DNA from: Manduca sexta
Lineage: Eukaryota; Arthropoda; Insecta; Lepidoptera; Sphingidae
Direction of reading: 5' to 3'
Assembly (NCBI RefSeq): GCF_014839805.1
Contig: NC_051134.1
Location: 8,153,170-8,217,169 of the forward strand
DNA length: 64,000 nucleotides
The first letter of the stretch is position 1. The number at the start of each line of letters is the position of its first letter. The position numbers were made by a program, and so were the translations under genes. The notes beneath the pieces were generated by a model. It had not been told where the DNA came from. It did no database searches and worked only from the letters and a program-made list of their open reading frames with translations. Of this stretch, positions 33,846 to 45,644 are shown piece after piece.

Positions 33846-36300
33846 ATCAATTAACGTAGTTCAAATTTCGATACTTTATGTAAGATGATACAATCGCGAT
33901 TTTGTCACCTACAATTTTAATAGGTCTAAGCATTAATAGACCGGAGTGTTACCACTGTCGTAGTAATTATGAACATGAAGACGTAGTTTTGCTGTTATGT
34001 CATACAGTCGGCTAGAACCTTAGCCGTTTCTATTAAATTAGGGACTATAATATAATTTAATTTTAACATCGTATTAAACACAATATACAAATCGTTTTCC
34101 TGAAACAATGTTGTACTAAATAGCTCAGAAGAAAGCAAAGGTAATGCGGTTCGTGCACTGGCGAATAAATGTATGTAGAACTTCGGTTTACGCGAAATAA
34201 ATGTAAGGAAATTCAAAGTGAAGCCACTCGGGCTTGATATACCGCCCCTTATTACTCCAATAACGTGGAACAAACATAAAATAATGCAATATTTGGCTCG
34301 TCCATAACTTTATTTATTGTCCGTTGGTATAGTTTTTATGTCGTAACATTTTTTCATGCCTTTTAGTGTCTTTATAGATTTCTACTTTTTTATATATTTG
34401 CGTATCTTTTGCTGACTTCTAAATTCATGAATTTCCTTTTATTTTTTATTTTAGTCTGAATCCACATAAGTTGTATTTTTATCATGTTTCTAAAAGCTCC
34501 TTTACGGCTCGTAGGCTTTTTCAAATTTCTATAAAGTAGTGTCGTTTAACAAGATAGCCTTTGTGGCCCACTTCCAAAAAAACATTTTGATATTGATAAA
34601 ATAAAAATGCAATACTGTAAGACGTTCACTTTTCCATACGTATGAAAGGTAAATGATTTTAGAGGTCACGCACCTCTGCAATATAAATACAGATATAATG
34701 TCCATTTCTGCACATGCCGGACAATTGGATTTCTCGTGTTTTGAATGTTATCGCAAAATTATTCAGTGCTTTAATGTCCGAAAACTCCTTTTATCGCAAA
34801 TTGTTTTTTAATTTCGCTAACGGTTCCTAGAATTGTCCTTGAGATGGTTGCCAAATATTAAACTGAAGAATTTTTATAATCTTAATATTACAGGCAAATG
34901 TCTTCCTTTGGATTGAGAATGACCAGACTAGAAAATGTACCGCAAGTATAAAAAAACTATAGCAGTTTGTTCCGGGGTCATACATCCTAAAACTTAACGA
35001 TATATCGCAAGATCATCTTTCGTTAAATGTTCGAACACTATACATCAGGTTTTAGCCACTTTCCCAGGCCAAAACCAGCCACTTGTAGCTAACTCAATCT
35101 GCATGTACTACAAGCTCGTCATTAGGTCGTCATTAGTGCGAGCGAGGCGCGTGCTCGGCGCGTCGGCACGGAGATATCGCTGTTTGTTCGTCGGGAATCG
35201 AAGATAGCCTCTAATTGTGCCACGTTACCTACCGAGATTATCCTTCCAATAACTAATATCGGTATAATAAATATGGCGAGATTTCGATACGACATGTTTG
35301 GGGTATTAATAGTGGGTATCTGTAATTTGTGTTATATGGGGCGTATTAGTATAAGTAATGTTCCATTTTCTAGATTTTTTAAGTCTTAGAATGGTCTGTT
35401 AATAAGTTTATTATTTTTTATACAAAAATCACGAGATGAGCTGCTTGTTAGTTTCACTTGTAAGATATTTAGTATCAATATGTATAGATATTGCTCCGTT
35501 TAAGAGAAGATTGTTAAAATAACCGCGAATAAACTTATAATCAAAAAGTATTATTCCAACAATACATCCTTGCAATATCGTCGCAAATATTTGCGACTAA
35601 ATACATCTACGGCATCTAAACAGGGCAGTAAACAAGCGTGCCGCACGACGCGGCGTTGCGTCGGCCCCACTCGTGCCCAGTGGAGTCCACTCGCAAAACT
35701 GACCTCCACCGACCTGTCTGTTTAATCGCGGACAGAAATGCCATCGAGACGTGTGCTTGCTAATTTAATTTTGAATTTATTTTGATAAATAGATAACAAC
35801 ACCCGTTGCATCCCGATTTGTTCTTGAGAGTCCGCTAGAAGTGGCAGTCATTAGGTGTGATGCTTGACTGGTCATTGGATTAGGTTCGGGCTGTTAAAAG
35901 AATATCTGAATCTATAAGTTTGGGTCCTCGTTCTGAACGCAGCTTAAAAAAAACTGAAGTAGGAAGGAAACGTACGAATTCAAGAATACTAATCAATGAT
36001 CTCTCAGCGTAGATCGAATCCGTGGGTGGCATCTTGTTAAATAGCAACCCATCGCTGTATCAGTGAGGCTATAGAAATAATTTTGATGCAAATATACAGC
36101 AGCAAAATTACATCATTTATTTTATGTAGGTTAAAATAAACATAAAGAATAATCTTTATACCATACTAATTAGACACAAGAATTATTGTGAAGTCTGAAT
36201 CGCTTTGCTAATTAGGAACGTGGGCCTGTTCAAATACCTACGATGTTGCTGTGGGTATACACAGCGTGGTAGTCTTTTCTTGCGCTAGTTTCAGAATTTC
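33846..36300. other. Non-coding stretch with islands and an 18-bp palindrome
   Basis: No gene is recognised. A CpG patch lies near 35120-35215 and an island at about 35630-35760. The perfect 18-bp palindrome GTCGCAAATATTTGCGAC lies at 35580-35597. A possible minus-strand B-box-like word occurs near 36010. The frame at 33995-34273 has no known motif. Confidence 0.55.
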
Positions 36301-36310
36301 ATTTCAATAT

Positions 36311-36360
36311 CCGGTGAATATTGCTTTACTAAGCGTATCTAATAAAGCAATACTCACCGG
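36311..36360 (+). ncRNA. Candidate microRNA-like hairpin
   Basis: The arms ccggtgaatattgcttta (36311-36328) and taaagcaatactcaccgg (36343-36360) pair in 17 of 18 positions around a 14-nt loop. The single mismatch is A opposite C. Flanking tttc (about 36302) and gaaa (about 36366) could extend the stem. The 3' arm starting ataaagc shares the hexamer TAAAGC with the miR-9*/miR-79 seed region, but the rest does not match any microRNA I recall. Transcription and Dicer processing are unknown. A small foldback relic is the main alternative. Confidence 0.35.
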
Positions 36361-38770
36361 TTCGCGAAAGTGCTAGAAAAAAAAAAAAAGTACAAAAATG
36401 CTACTTATTAATATCAATAGCGTATGGATACAATACTTAAGGATGCTTTGAGGACAAAATGGAAATTAAAAACGAAGTAAAGACAGAATTTTGATTACCC
36501 AAAATTTCACTGAAGTGTAAAAGTAACAATAATTTCATGGCAATTTTTTCTGAGACCTGCCTGTAGATATCTCTAGGAAAACAGTCATAGTTGTACCGCT
36601 CCCCGTACTTCCTACTTCCTACTTCCAATAGAAATATGTTAAATGTAAACGTGTGAGACCTACTCCGGCGCGCGGCGTGGTGCGTGGTGCAGTGCGGCTC
36701 GCGACCGCACCTTGTCAGCTCACAAATTGACGTGAATTGTTGTCGGCGGATCTTTGTCACGGCGCGCGCAATCAACCGCTCTGACACTACGCCAATACAA
36801 CGAGCAGGCTGCTGTGGAAGTGGCAAGTTGGAGTGAATGTTAGTGCTTAGAAAGAAGAGCGTATTGAACGCGTCATAAGGTGTTCAAGAACTTAAAAGGC
36901 AAAAGAAAAGACTATTTAACACGTTGCGATAAGAACTCATAAAAGACCGTGTAGAAATAAATAAAGGTAAAGGAAATAAATAAGGCCAATACTCTCAATA
37001 CAGAGAGGGTATAGAATAGCTTTAGCTGATTTCTAATACGAGTTATGAAAAGTTAAGAAGGTAAAATTCATAACTTAGCGTCGAATTTATAAAAAATATT
37101 TTTTTTTTTACTTTTTTATTCTAAATCAGTAATTCATAAGTAGTGAGACGAAAATGTGAATCTCTTCCAGCATTAACTATATCTGCGCAGTCGACTATTT
37201 GCCGGTGCTAACGTCCGTGCAGCCGTGCTCTGATGACCGCTCCATTTTACAACTAATCACTAATTACGCCGCCATTGCGTTTGTCATCGGCAACGATCAT
37301 TGTTTAGCTCCGCACTCCGCAAATCCACGTCCATTGCCTATTCAGTTTTGTAAAATCAAATCTGCTCCACATTACACGACCCGTCAGTTATCTGATATGT
37401 GCTTATAATGTATATTTTGTAAATTAGTGCAATGGAATTACATTAACGCCTCGCTCTACGATTATGTAGTATGAATGGGCTGGCTTAAACGAGGTGACCT
37501 CCAATGTGAACTTGCAGAATTACTTTTGTGTTTCGGTTGGTTAACGAGAATAATGAGGGCCAATATTCCTTTACAACTCCATTGTTTTACAATAAGGTCT
37601 ATTCCTAAAATGTATCAAGTTCTACGGGTGTTTATGATCGGTAGTAATCAATATATTACTTACAATCAAGCGAGCCGCCTGTCTGGCTATTAAATTATTC
37701 TTTATAGTACTATTAGTACTTGATCCATGGTTGACTTGGTTTATGGGCTTATTTGATACAATAAGAATCTAATTTATATTTTCATCCAAAATGATTTCGT
37801 TATTCATAAAAGCAAACTCGATCTGCATAAACAATCTAAAGAAGCCGTGTCCGTCTGCGAGCCACATACCCGAGGACCAATAATCCGTTTGCTTTTATCT
37901 CTAGACTTTACATACCAACTTACTTTTTCACATCACTTCACTCTTATCACAATAGCTTTAAGGTTGAAGTTAGCCAGCTGTGAGAGGGCGCAGATGGTCA
38001 GGCGCGTTCGTCAAAGAGGTTATTACCTGACAAGACATGAAGCTCGGTAGGTACGAGCGAGGGGAGGGCCGCGGGCGAATAAAATGCAAATACTCTGTAT
38101 AGAGTGTCTTGGTCCGCTCCGTAAGACGCTCGGGTTAGGTGCAATTATGGACGCGCTGGGCTCGATATCGATGGAGACGTTTGAGTCAAGTTAATAGAGT
38201 CGATGCTACATACATAAAACTATTTAGGTTGGGTTAAGTATCATCATCTGATGTTAGCTCTTGTATAATAGGTAGCTTGCATTTTAGGTATCGGTCACTA
38301 GGTGGGACATGCTGGGTGTAGATTAATATTTGAGAAACTGAGAACAGTTTTTAGCACTCATGTTTTTTTACTGCATTGAAAACCATTAATAGAGTGTTTT
38401 CTTTGTCGGAATAAAAAGTCTTGTTATATCAATATTTCGGATGTATCGACAATAGATTCGACATCCCTAGACCAACAAACCGCTGATTCGGTGTGGCTTG
38501 TTGGTCGCGTTTACGAGGGTCGCTGTAAAGTGTAAAAAGAGCAAACAGTTTGTTTATGTGCAGTAACGAAGGCCGGCGGTGGGCGGCGCTGCCCGATTGA
38601 AAACCTGCTGAGCGCTCACCAATCGACTCCATAAACGCGACGTGCAGTTTTACTGCCGAACCGTTCAGCTTTTTCCATCAACTTTTCCGAAAACATGAAT
38701 AAAAGCGAAATATTCTAAAAAGTCAAGGCAGGCAAAACTTATTGGTTAACATGCGAAGTAGGAATTTAGT
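36361..38770. other. Non-coding stretch with several islands
   Basis: No gene is recognised. A 13-A run sits near 36378. CpG patches lie near 36660-36790, 37190-37300, 37970-38170 and 38500-38600. The 129-codon minus frame (36437-36826) spans one of them and shows no known domain or sequence bias I trust. Confidence 0.5.
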
Positions 38771-38774
38771 TATC

Positions 38775-38905
38775 TGAGAGACAATGACTATGAGAGTGAA
38801 GGAACCTGTGTATTGCGCACACACCTGCACACTATAATATCTCTTGCATACCCGGCTGATCTTCGTTGAGATTAGCCGCCGAGGCCGAAAATTCGGCTAG
38901 TAGGA
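38775..38905 (+). repeat. 3' part of tRNA-derived SINE (family C)
   Basis: 'tatgagagtgaaggaacctg', 'cactataatatctcttgcat', 'ccggctgatcttcgttgaga' and 'gaggccgaaaattcggctag' match the 3' part of the copies at 25482 and 33493. The tRNA-like head is absent. Confidence 0.7.
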
Positions 38906-38919
38906 TTAATTCATTTCAT

Positions 38920-40185
38920 TTATTTATCTGATGATGGGTGTGGTGCAAAAATAATAAATATGGACATGCACTAAGTAGACCTGATCTGCATTCTGTGCTA
39001 TTACTACAAAGGAAAGATCATTATAATAGAAACGTTAATATATATTAACAAATTTTAAATAAAGGAATAAGATGTAGATGTATAAGGAGCACAGGTTATA
39101 TAATATTCGCTCCGTATATTTTTTTCTATTCCAATTCATTTCTCGTTACATTTAAAAAGCAATCTTTTTTATAATTATTTGAACGGCTTGATGATTATAT
39201 TTCACATTATAGTAATCACCACGAACATAATATTTCGTCGTCACATAAAGTTACCAATTAGAAATAGCATCCCTAACACAAAGATAATGTACAACGGTGT
39301 AATTGTGACGGCAGTTAACGCTCCCCGAGGCATATTTTTATTAATTTAATGCACTACGAACAAATGGTAATGTTCTAACTTTTAATTGTAATTTGATCCG
39401 ATGCGCAATAGACGTTCCTATCACTTCCATCAATTACAATGACTGTCTTCGACAATTTATTGTAGTTTTGTATTGAAAAACATACAACAACTGTAAAGTG
39501 TCGAATATTTTTTGATAATAATTAGCTATTACATATTATTTAATCGGTTTATTTTGTGTTCACAGCTTGTCCTAATACCGGTGTAGTTATATTTTTGATA
39601 TGTTTGAACTAAATTAAAGGTAAATAATATTATTAGCATTGATTATCGAATGTTTGAGAATAAATTGGAGGCCATTAGGTGTGTGTTTGTTTGCGATAAG
39701 CGAACTGCGTTATCTTAATTAACTACGTTTTAAGGTACGAACATGTACCTCCTACTGTTCGTTTTTCACAGCTTTACGACATGTAATAATAATTAGGTAT
39801 CACCAGAGTAACAGGCAGATGTATACCTATATATATATATATGCTATGAGATATATCTTATTTCTTTCGTTGAGATGAAAGTGGTAGAGTTAATTGACAT
39901 ACAAGAAAGCTGCTCGTTTCAAATACTAAAGAGAAAACATAGAAGAATAGATTTAATAAAAAGTTCCTGGCAGTTGTTGGTTTTCCTTGAATCAGCTATG
40001 TTTTCTACTTTTTTTATTTTATACGCTAGGTAGTGACTTACACAATGCTACGATATATCGTAGAAGTTGATTTTGGTGAACTAAAACAGCCTATCAGTCC
40101 ATAGCAGAATTCTAAACAATTAACGTATCAATACGTGTACGTATAACTATAGTGATTACTTGTTTGTACAATACACGTTTGCTCC
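38920..40185. other. AT-rich non-coding sequence
   Basis: No gene is recognised. A short (AT)n run lies near 39828-39842. A perfect 16-bp palindrome CTACGATATATCGTAG is at 40048-40063. Confidence 0.55.
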
Positions 40186-40186
40186 G

Positions 40187-40465
40187 ATAGCAAAAAAATA
40201 AAAAATAAAAAAATAAAATACTTTATTTATCACGTAGGCGAACAAAGTTGCACTTATGATACGTCAAAACAAAGAATAAGAATAATTATTATTTCTAAAC
40301 AACTATTAAAATTACTTATATAACTATGGACATTTTAAATTAGGGTTAAAGTTTATACAAAAGACAAGGTACAAACCGAAGTAACCAGCTCGGGCTGGCA
40401 AGTAGGGGGAAATTAGTAGGGGCAAAGTACTAGTAGGTATAAAATCATTTATATAATCGAGCTAT
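40187..40465 (-). repeat. LINE 3' end, minus orientation
   Basis: 'actttatttatcacgtaggc' followed by 'gcacttatgatacgtcaaaa' and later 'aagtagggggaaattagtag' resembles a lepidopteran LINE 3' UTR. The A/T tail (caaaaaaataaaaaataaaa on the plus strand) lies at the left edge. On the minus strand this gives a polyadenylation-like aataaa before a T-rich tail. No coding sequence remains, so the clade cannot be set. Confidence 0.5.
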
Positions 40466-40784
40466 TACACCTGTTTTTCTATAGTACTTATGTAGTTTTC
40501 ATACATGTCTAAAGTGACTGAGTTAAACAATTTGTCATTGTATATTTTCTTGCGGAAAACGTCTAAGGCGTATCGTCAGCTGAGAAACGGGAGGTAAGTA
40601 TTTGATTTGCACGCGTCAATACGTGACACCAAATATATTATTTTTAAATCTACACAGTTAATAAAAGTCGTAGGAAGTCGTTTTATGCCGCTTCCCACTT
40701 TCCTTCTGTCTATGTCTGGATATCTTCGGGAGGCCTATTTTCACCAGTACCCGCCACTTTGTAGTCGGTTGTGATGGCTTCCTT

Positions 40785-40915
40785 TTTATTGTATTTGAAT
40801 GATAAGACGAGCATATTCGCTTAGTACTAAGCTATACGTCCTCCCATAACCATTAGCAACATCATACAGAACTGTGACTTACTGCCTGGGACTTCACTGC
40901 GCTAAGGAACTACTA
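40785..40915 (+). repeat. Fragment of the gatacgacc-type repeat, variant
   Basis: 'tttgaatgataagacgagca', 'tattcgcttagtactaagct' and 'atacgtcctcccataac' match a variant of the repeat fragment at 27860-27945. It decays after about 40915. Confidence 0.6.
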
Positions 40916-40919
40916 ATAA

Positions 40920-43900
40920 TGTACTGTTACTACCTACTACTACTCCGGATGTGGTTTAATGTATTATTATTTATAGTGTTTAAGCTTAAAATAAATTAAT
41001 ATTGGCACATAAATATCGTTATCTATAGCTGTTGGTACAGAGGTAACATTGTACCATTATCTACAATATACCTACCGTTCAGGATAATTACGATTCACGT
41101 TTGCGTGTACCTATTTTCAGTAACATAATTTAACAATTGTTTTATATTTAAACGGGGAAGTTATTAAATTAATGGGTTACGAATCTCATACATATTTTTG
41201 TTTGGTGTTATATTACCTGCAAATGTTTGAACGTATGGGATCAATATTGCTTAGAGCATGGTAAGAAATGCTGAATAAGCAGTTTAAAGTTCAATATATG
41301 ACGGTAATCTATAAAATTCTAAGGCCATCTGTAGTTTTTGAGAAAATCATACATACTTATATACATACGGGTCAAATACAGAAACTTTTTTATGAAGTCA
41401 TTTAAAATGGATAATGTCACTTGGTATTTGTCATTTTAGCAAAGATTTGATAAGGAAAAGAAACTTAACGAAGTTGCAAGCTGATGCTGGATTTCTAACC
41501 CATTTGTTCCAACCTGATTAATCCAGACTATTTATGCTGTACAATATAATATAATACAAAACTAGTTATAAATCAAGAATGATTACCCTCTTTACATTAT
41601 ACGCTTATTATAATTTCAAATAACAGTAATATATCAGTTAACATCTTCGCACTTCTTTCTGTGATAAAACAAATTAAAATATGGCCGAGTTCAAAAAGTA
41701 TAACAACGCTATTAATTGAGCGATTCGAATCCGCGGCAACACGTTCAAATTGCTCCCAATACATAATCCGACCGTTACGATTCAAACAGGCGGCGTAATC
41801 CCAAAATATACCGACGTTCGTGCGACGCACGGTCGACGCGCGCGCACAATCGCTCAAATGGCCACGCACCTCGCATTAACATAATTCTCTATTCTATTGT
41901 ACGTGGCTAATGCAGTTAGCTCTCTACAATACAGCGCTTACAGCACCACATGTTGTAACTTCAACTAAAACGCATAATTTATACAGCGCTTGAAGCCGCG
42001 GTGCAATATAAAGTTACCTGTGTGCGAAGGGTGGCACAAAACGCCATCTGTCGTCAACAATGCACAGATTTATTGTTGCCAAATGCGTTTATGGGGGTTT
42101 GTGGGGATTTGGTTTTTTGCCCGCTATCAAGTTTCCATTAGCTAATTTAGTATCGATTTTGTGTGCCGGTGAAAGTTTGGTGCGATTCGGAATTGATGGA
42201 TCGTTTTTATACATTTCAAACTGAATGCAAAGTTTTCAAATTCAATTTTTATGAACACAAGCGGGATACGGTGCGGATAATTTAATTCTGAATGTTGGGG
42301 CGGCGGGAACAGACGGTTACGGCTCTGCGGCTGTTTCTACTAGTTCCCATATTTTTGTAAAGAATCTGTCAGTTTGAGTGTCTGAGTGAGCCGCGCTGGC
42401 AACAACTTCATTTATTTCGAAAGAAGATTTGTAAGTATTTTTGCATTCATGTACTGAATAATAAACGTAACACCGTTTACAATAGTAAAGCTATCAAACA
42501 ATTGCCAAAGAAGCATTATTTACATCGGTATAGCCTTTTTGTTTCTGTAACGCGATGGCTTTAATAAATTGATGAGCAATTTCAGGTTTATTGTCTTTTC
42601 AAATCCATAATCAACATTGATGTTCTCTTTACAATACATATAATACTTATTATATGGTTTTAAAGTGAGAGGTTTTAAAAAATCTATGTTTAAAATTGAA
42701 ATCGGGATTTCCATTAATCTAATAAATACAACTTCAGCAGGTAATATTATGTTAAACTTAAACAGAACAGTTAAAATAACATGAATGTAAAATTAATTCC
42801 CTTTACCATTAGTGCAGCTCGGTCCGCACACACTGCATTTATATTAATCGCAAAACGTCCGCCGAAATTGCTTCTGTCATCAATACGAGGGCCGTCTTCC
42901 AAATGGGGCGCCCACCTTGCGTCCCTCCATCTGCATTATCTTACCTACAGCGGCTACATCCCTCGGAATCAGTTGCGCGGGCATTCACTAAAGTGCATTT
43001 GCGATTTCGCTCGTCAGACCTCAAAACACCTCTCATTCCAATATACACTTTACTACAAACATTTTGCAGCATACAGTTCACTGTCTCGTTTATAGTGTTT
43101 TAGGAATACGCGTGTCTAAACAATGATAACTCGAATTATTCCAATGCGATTGAATGTACACTCTATAAAGGTGGATTAGGGTTACTTTTGCGAATATTCA
43201 TCTGAGTGGCCTCGAAGTAAGGATCGTTTAAGCTAAGAGGGTAGTTCACATGTTGGCAATGCGATTTATCAAATTTTATACGTTGTTAGGGCAGCGACAT
43301 GTGCGCGCGGACAATTGCTTAGGTGCGCGGGGTGTCGGGAAGCTGCGAGGGGGCAGTAGAGGTGCGGGGGGGGGTGTAGTTCGTATTAAATATGGAGCGA
43401 GAGGTGACTAATGGATTAGCGTCACCTTATGGCGTGCAATCGGAGCGGGCAGATGCGCCTCGATATGAGATGCTGATTGGATCCGGGAGCGGAGCGGTGT
43501 GTGACGCGTTTAGCGCCGGTTTATCGCTTGCTCTGCGTATTCTTACCTGATACGTAATATTGTGGATTATTGTTGGGGGTTAATTTTTTCTTTCGAATTA
43601 TGTAAGTTTATTCCTTACCAATTGAAGATAAAAATTGATGTACAAATCATCTTGAAGTATTAATGAGCTAGGTGTAAAACAATTAAAAATTTAATTTTTC
43701 TGCGTCTTTCATTTAGGTGTCTATTTACAAATAAAGCCATTTTTACCTCCTTTTTTCTCATGCGCCGATGAGATAAAAGTTTTCTTCACTTTAAGAAGGA
43801 AATAACACTTAAAGTCGTCGTGGTTTGTGATTCAGAGAAGGCAAATAAGCAAGTGTGTCAAAACGTCTACCATAACAAAAAAATCGTCAACGATAACATC

Positions 43901-45520
43901 AACTTCTAAGAATTTCATATCGATGCATCAAAAGGCACAAGAAGATAGGTGGGTTACAAAATGTTATTGAATAAAACACGGCGTTTAATGATCGATCAGG
44001 AGGGCAGCAGCCAGCAAGTTATTGCGCGGCATCGCGGCGCAGGCCGTCTGACTACTGCTCCACACCCGCCTGGTACCGACAGCAGGCCAGACTCGACCAT
44101 TCCAGGTGATATTTATTTATTGTAAAGTAATCTGTAGACGGTGATTAGACTGTGGCTCTTGCCGACTTCCATGGGCATGTGTTAGGAGGGCTGTTAACTC
44201 ACCAGCCTTTGCAAGCTATAAAAAAATCTGATGGTAGGAAAACAGAATACTTTCTTTATGATGATACCAAGTGGCTACACTGCGCCTTCAAATTGTTTGA
44301 TCTTGGATCAATTTCGACGTGTCGACTAAGCACTTCGTACAGAACCCGAATGTAGAGTAAGATCTTTCCAGTAGTGGGTAAACCAGAACTTGGAAATTTT
44401 TGTAAAATTTTAAATTCTATTCGTATACTTAACGATTGGCAAAAAATTTCATTATAGATTTCTCAAAGATGGTAAACATTTACCACCAGGTGACTTGACT
44501 TTAGTTCGTTCCATAAAAAAAATACTCTTAAAAATTAAAATATAGCACACAATTTTTCGCATTTCTCGACAAAATATTTCAAGCAATTTATCGTCCAGTT
44601 TTGCTGTCGGTGGTTCGGTGGCGGGCGCCCACCTATTCACGTGGGTGATGGATTGCGGCGTCGATTAGGGCCGGCGCTGACCTGTACTTTCATATCTCGC
44701 TAATGGCTGCGCAGCACCCGCACCTATACCTATACCGGCCACGTGGACATACTGCACGTGGAAGTGATAACCCTTAAAAGCACACAGCACAATGATAGAA
44801 AAATTCACTACACTCAATAAAGTGGGTTAAAACGGAATATTGGCTGTTCCCAAGTTAATTTGGCGTCAGTTAGTGTACAATAGTCATCCAGAAGTTACGA
44901 TACGTATAGATACAGATATTATGGGTACGTTTGATGTAATGCTGCTGTATGTACTGTACTGTATGATGTATTTGTTTTCTGATGTATTTTTGCTAATGAG
45001 CACACCTATATTTTTTACTGTAGTTTTTTCCTCCCTCTTATCGGCTAAATACGTTGCCATTTGGTTTTTAGTGGAGATATCCTTGATAAAGTAGATTGCG
45101 TTTACCTAAAGGCGACACTGAACCTACTTTGTTTCATTTTTTATGCATCTGTACTGGGACGAGCTCGATTATCTGTTGACGATTACCAACACAACTGGCC
45201 GCATATAGTTGCAACACGATCCAAAATCTTTTCTCACATACAAATGCTTGTTCTTCGTGTTCCAATTAATAGTTCTTCGTTAGGTAACCGATGATTATCA
45301 CGGCATGCTTCTCTCTTCATGGCAGTGGTATAAAATAACTTACTGTGACGTTCACGTCTTTGGTTTAGTGGCACCGCACGTATCAGTAAATCATTCGGAC
45401 TTATTAGGTTTGATACCTATGTAGAGCATCTATATTGGAATTTTTTCAGATCTAATAATCCACATAACTTTATCGACATTGAAAGTCATACCCGACATAG
45501 CGATATAGACGCTTCCTCAC
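40920..45520. other. Non-coding stretch with CpG islands
   Basis: No gene is recognised. Islands lie near 41810-41870, 42820-43020, 43310-43540, 44000-44110 and 44600-44770. The two overlapping plus frames over 42781-43103 follow the island composition. The 84-codon frame at 44840-45094 is T-rich and resembles no protein I know. Confidence 0.55.
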
Positions 45521-45522
45521 CC

Positions 45523-45640
45523 ATAATAATAACAGCCCTGTATTATATACTGTCCCACTACTGGGAACGGGCCTCCTGAACTACTGAGAAGGATTACGCC
45601 TTAGTATTGGTGGACTTTATACACCCTCAAAATCTCTACA
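45523..45640 (-). repeat. 3' fragment of tRNA-derived SINE (family B)
   Basis: The plus strand reads 'aataacagccctgtattata', 'ctgtcccactactgggaacg', 'ggcctcctgaactactgaga' and 'ggattacgccttagta'. This is the minus-orientation 3' half of the SINE at 26237-26432. Confidence 0.75.
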
Positions 45641-45644
45641 CATA

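Noticed and set aside
36437..36826. 129-codon minus frame
   Set aside because: It spans a CpG-rich patch, has no recognised domain, splice context or conserved motif, and is of a length chance can give in 64 kb.
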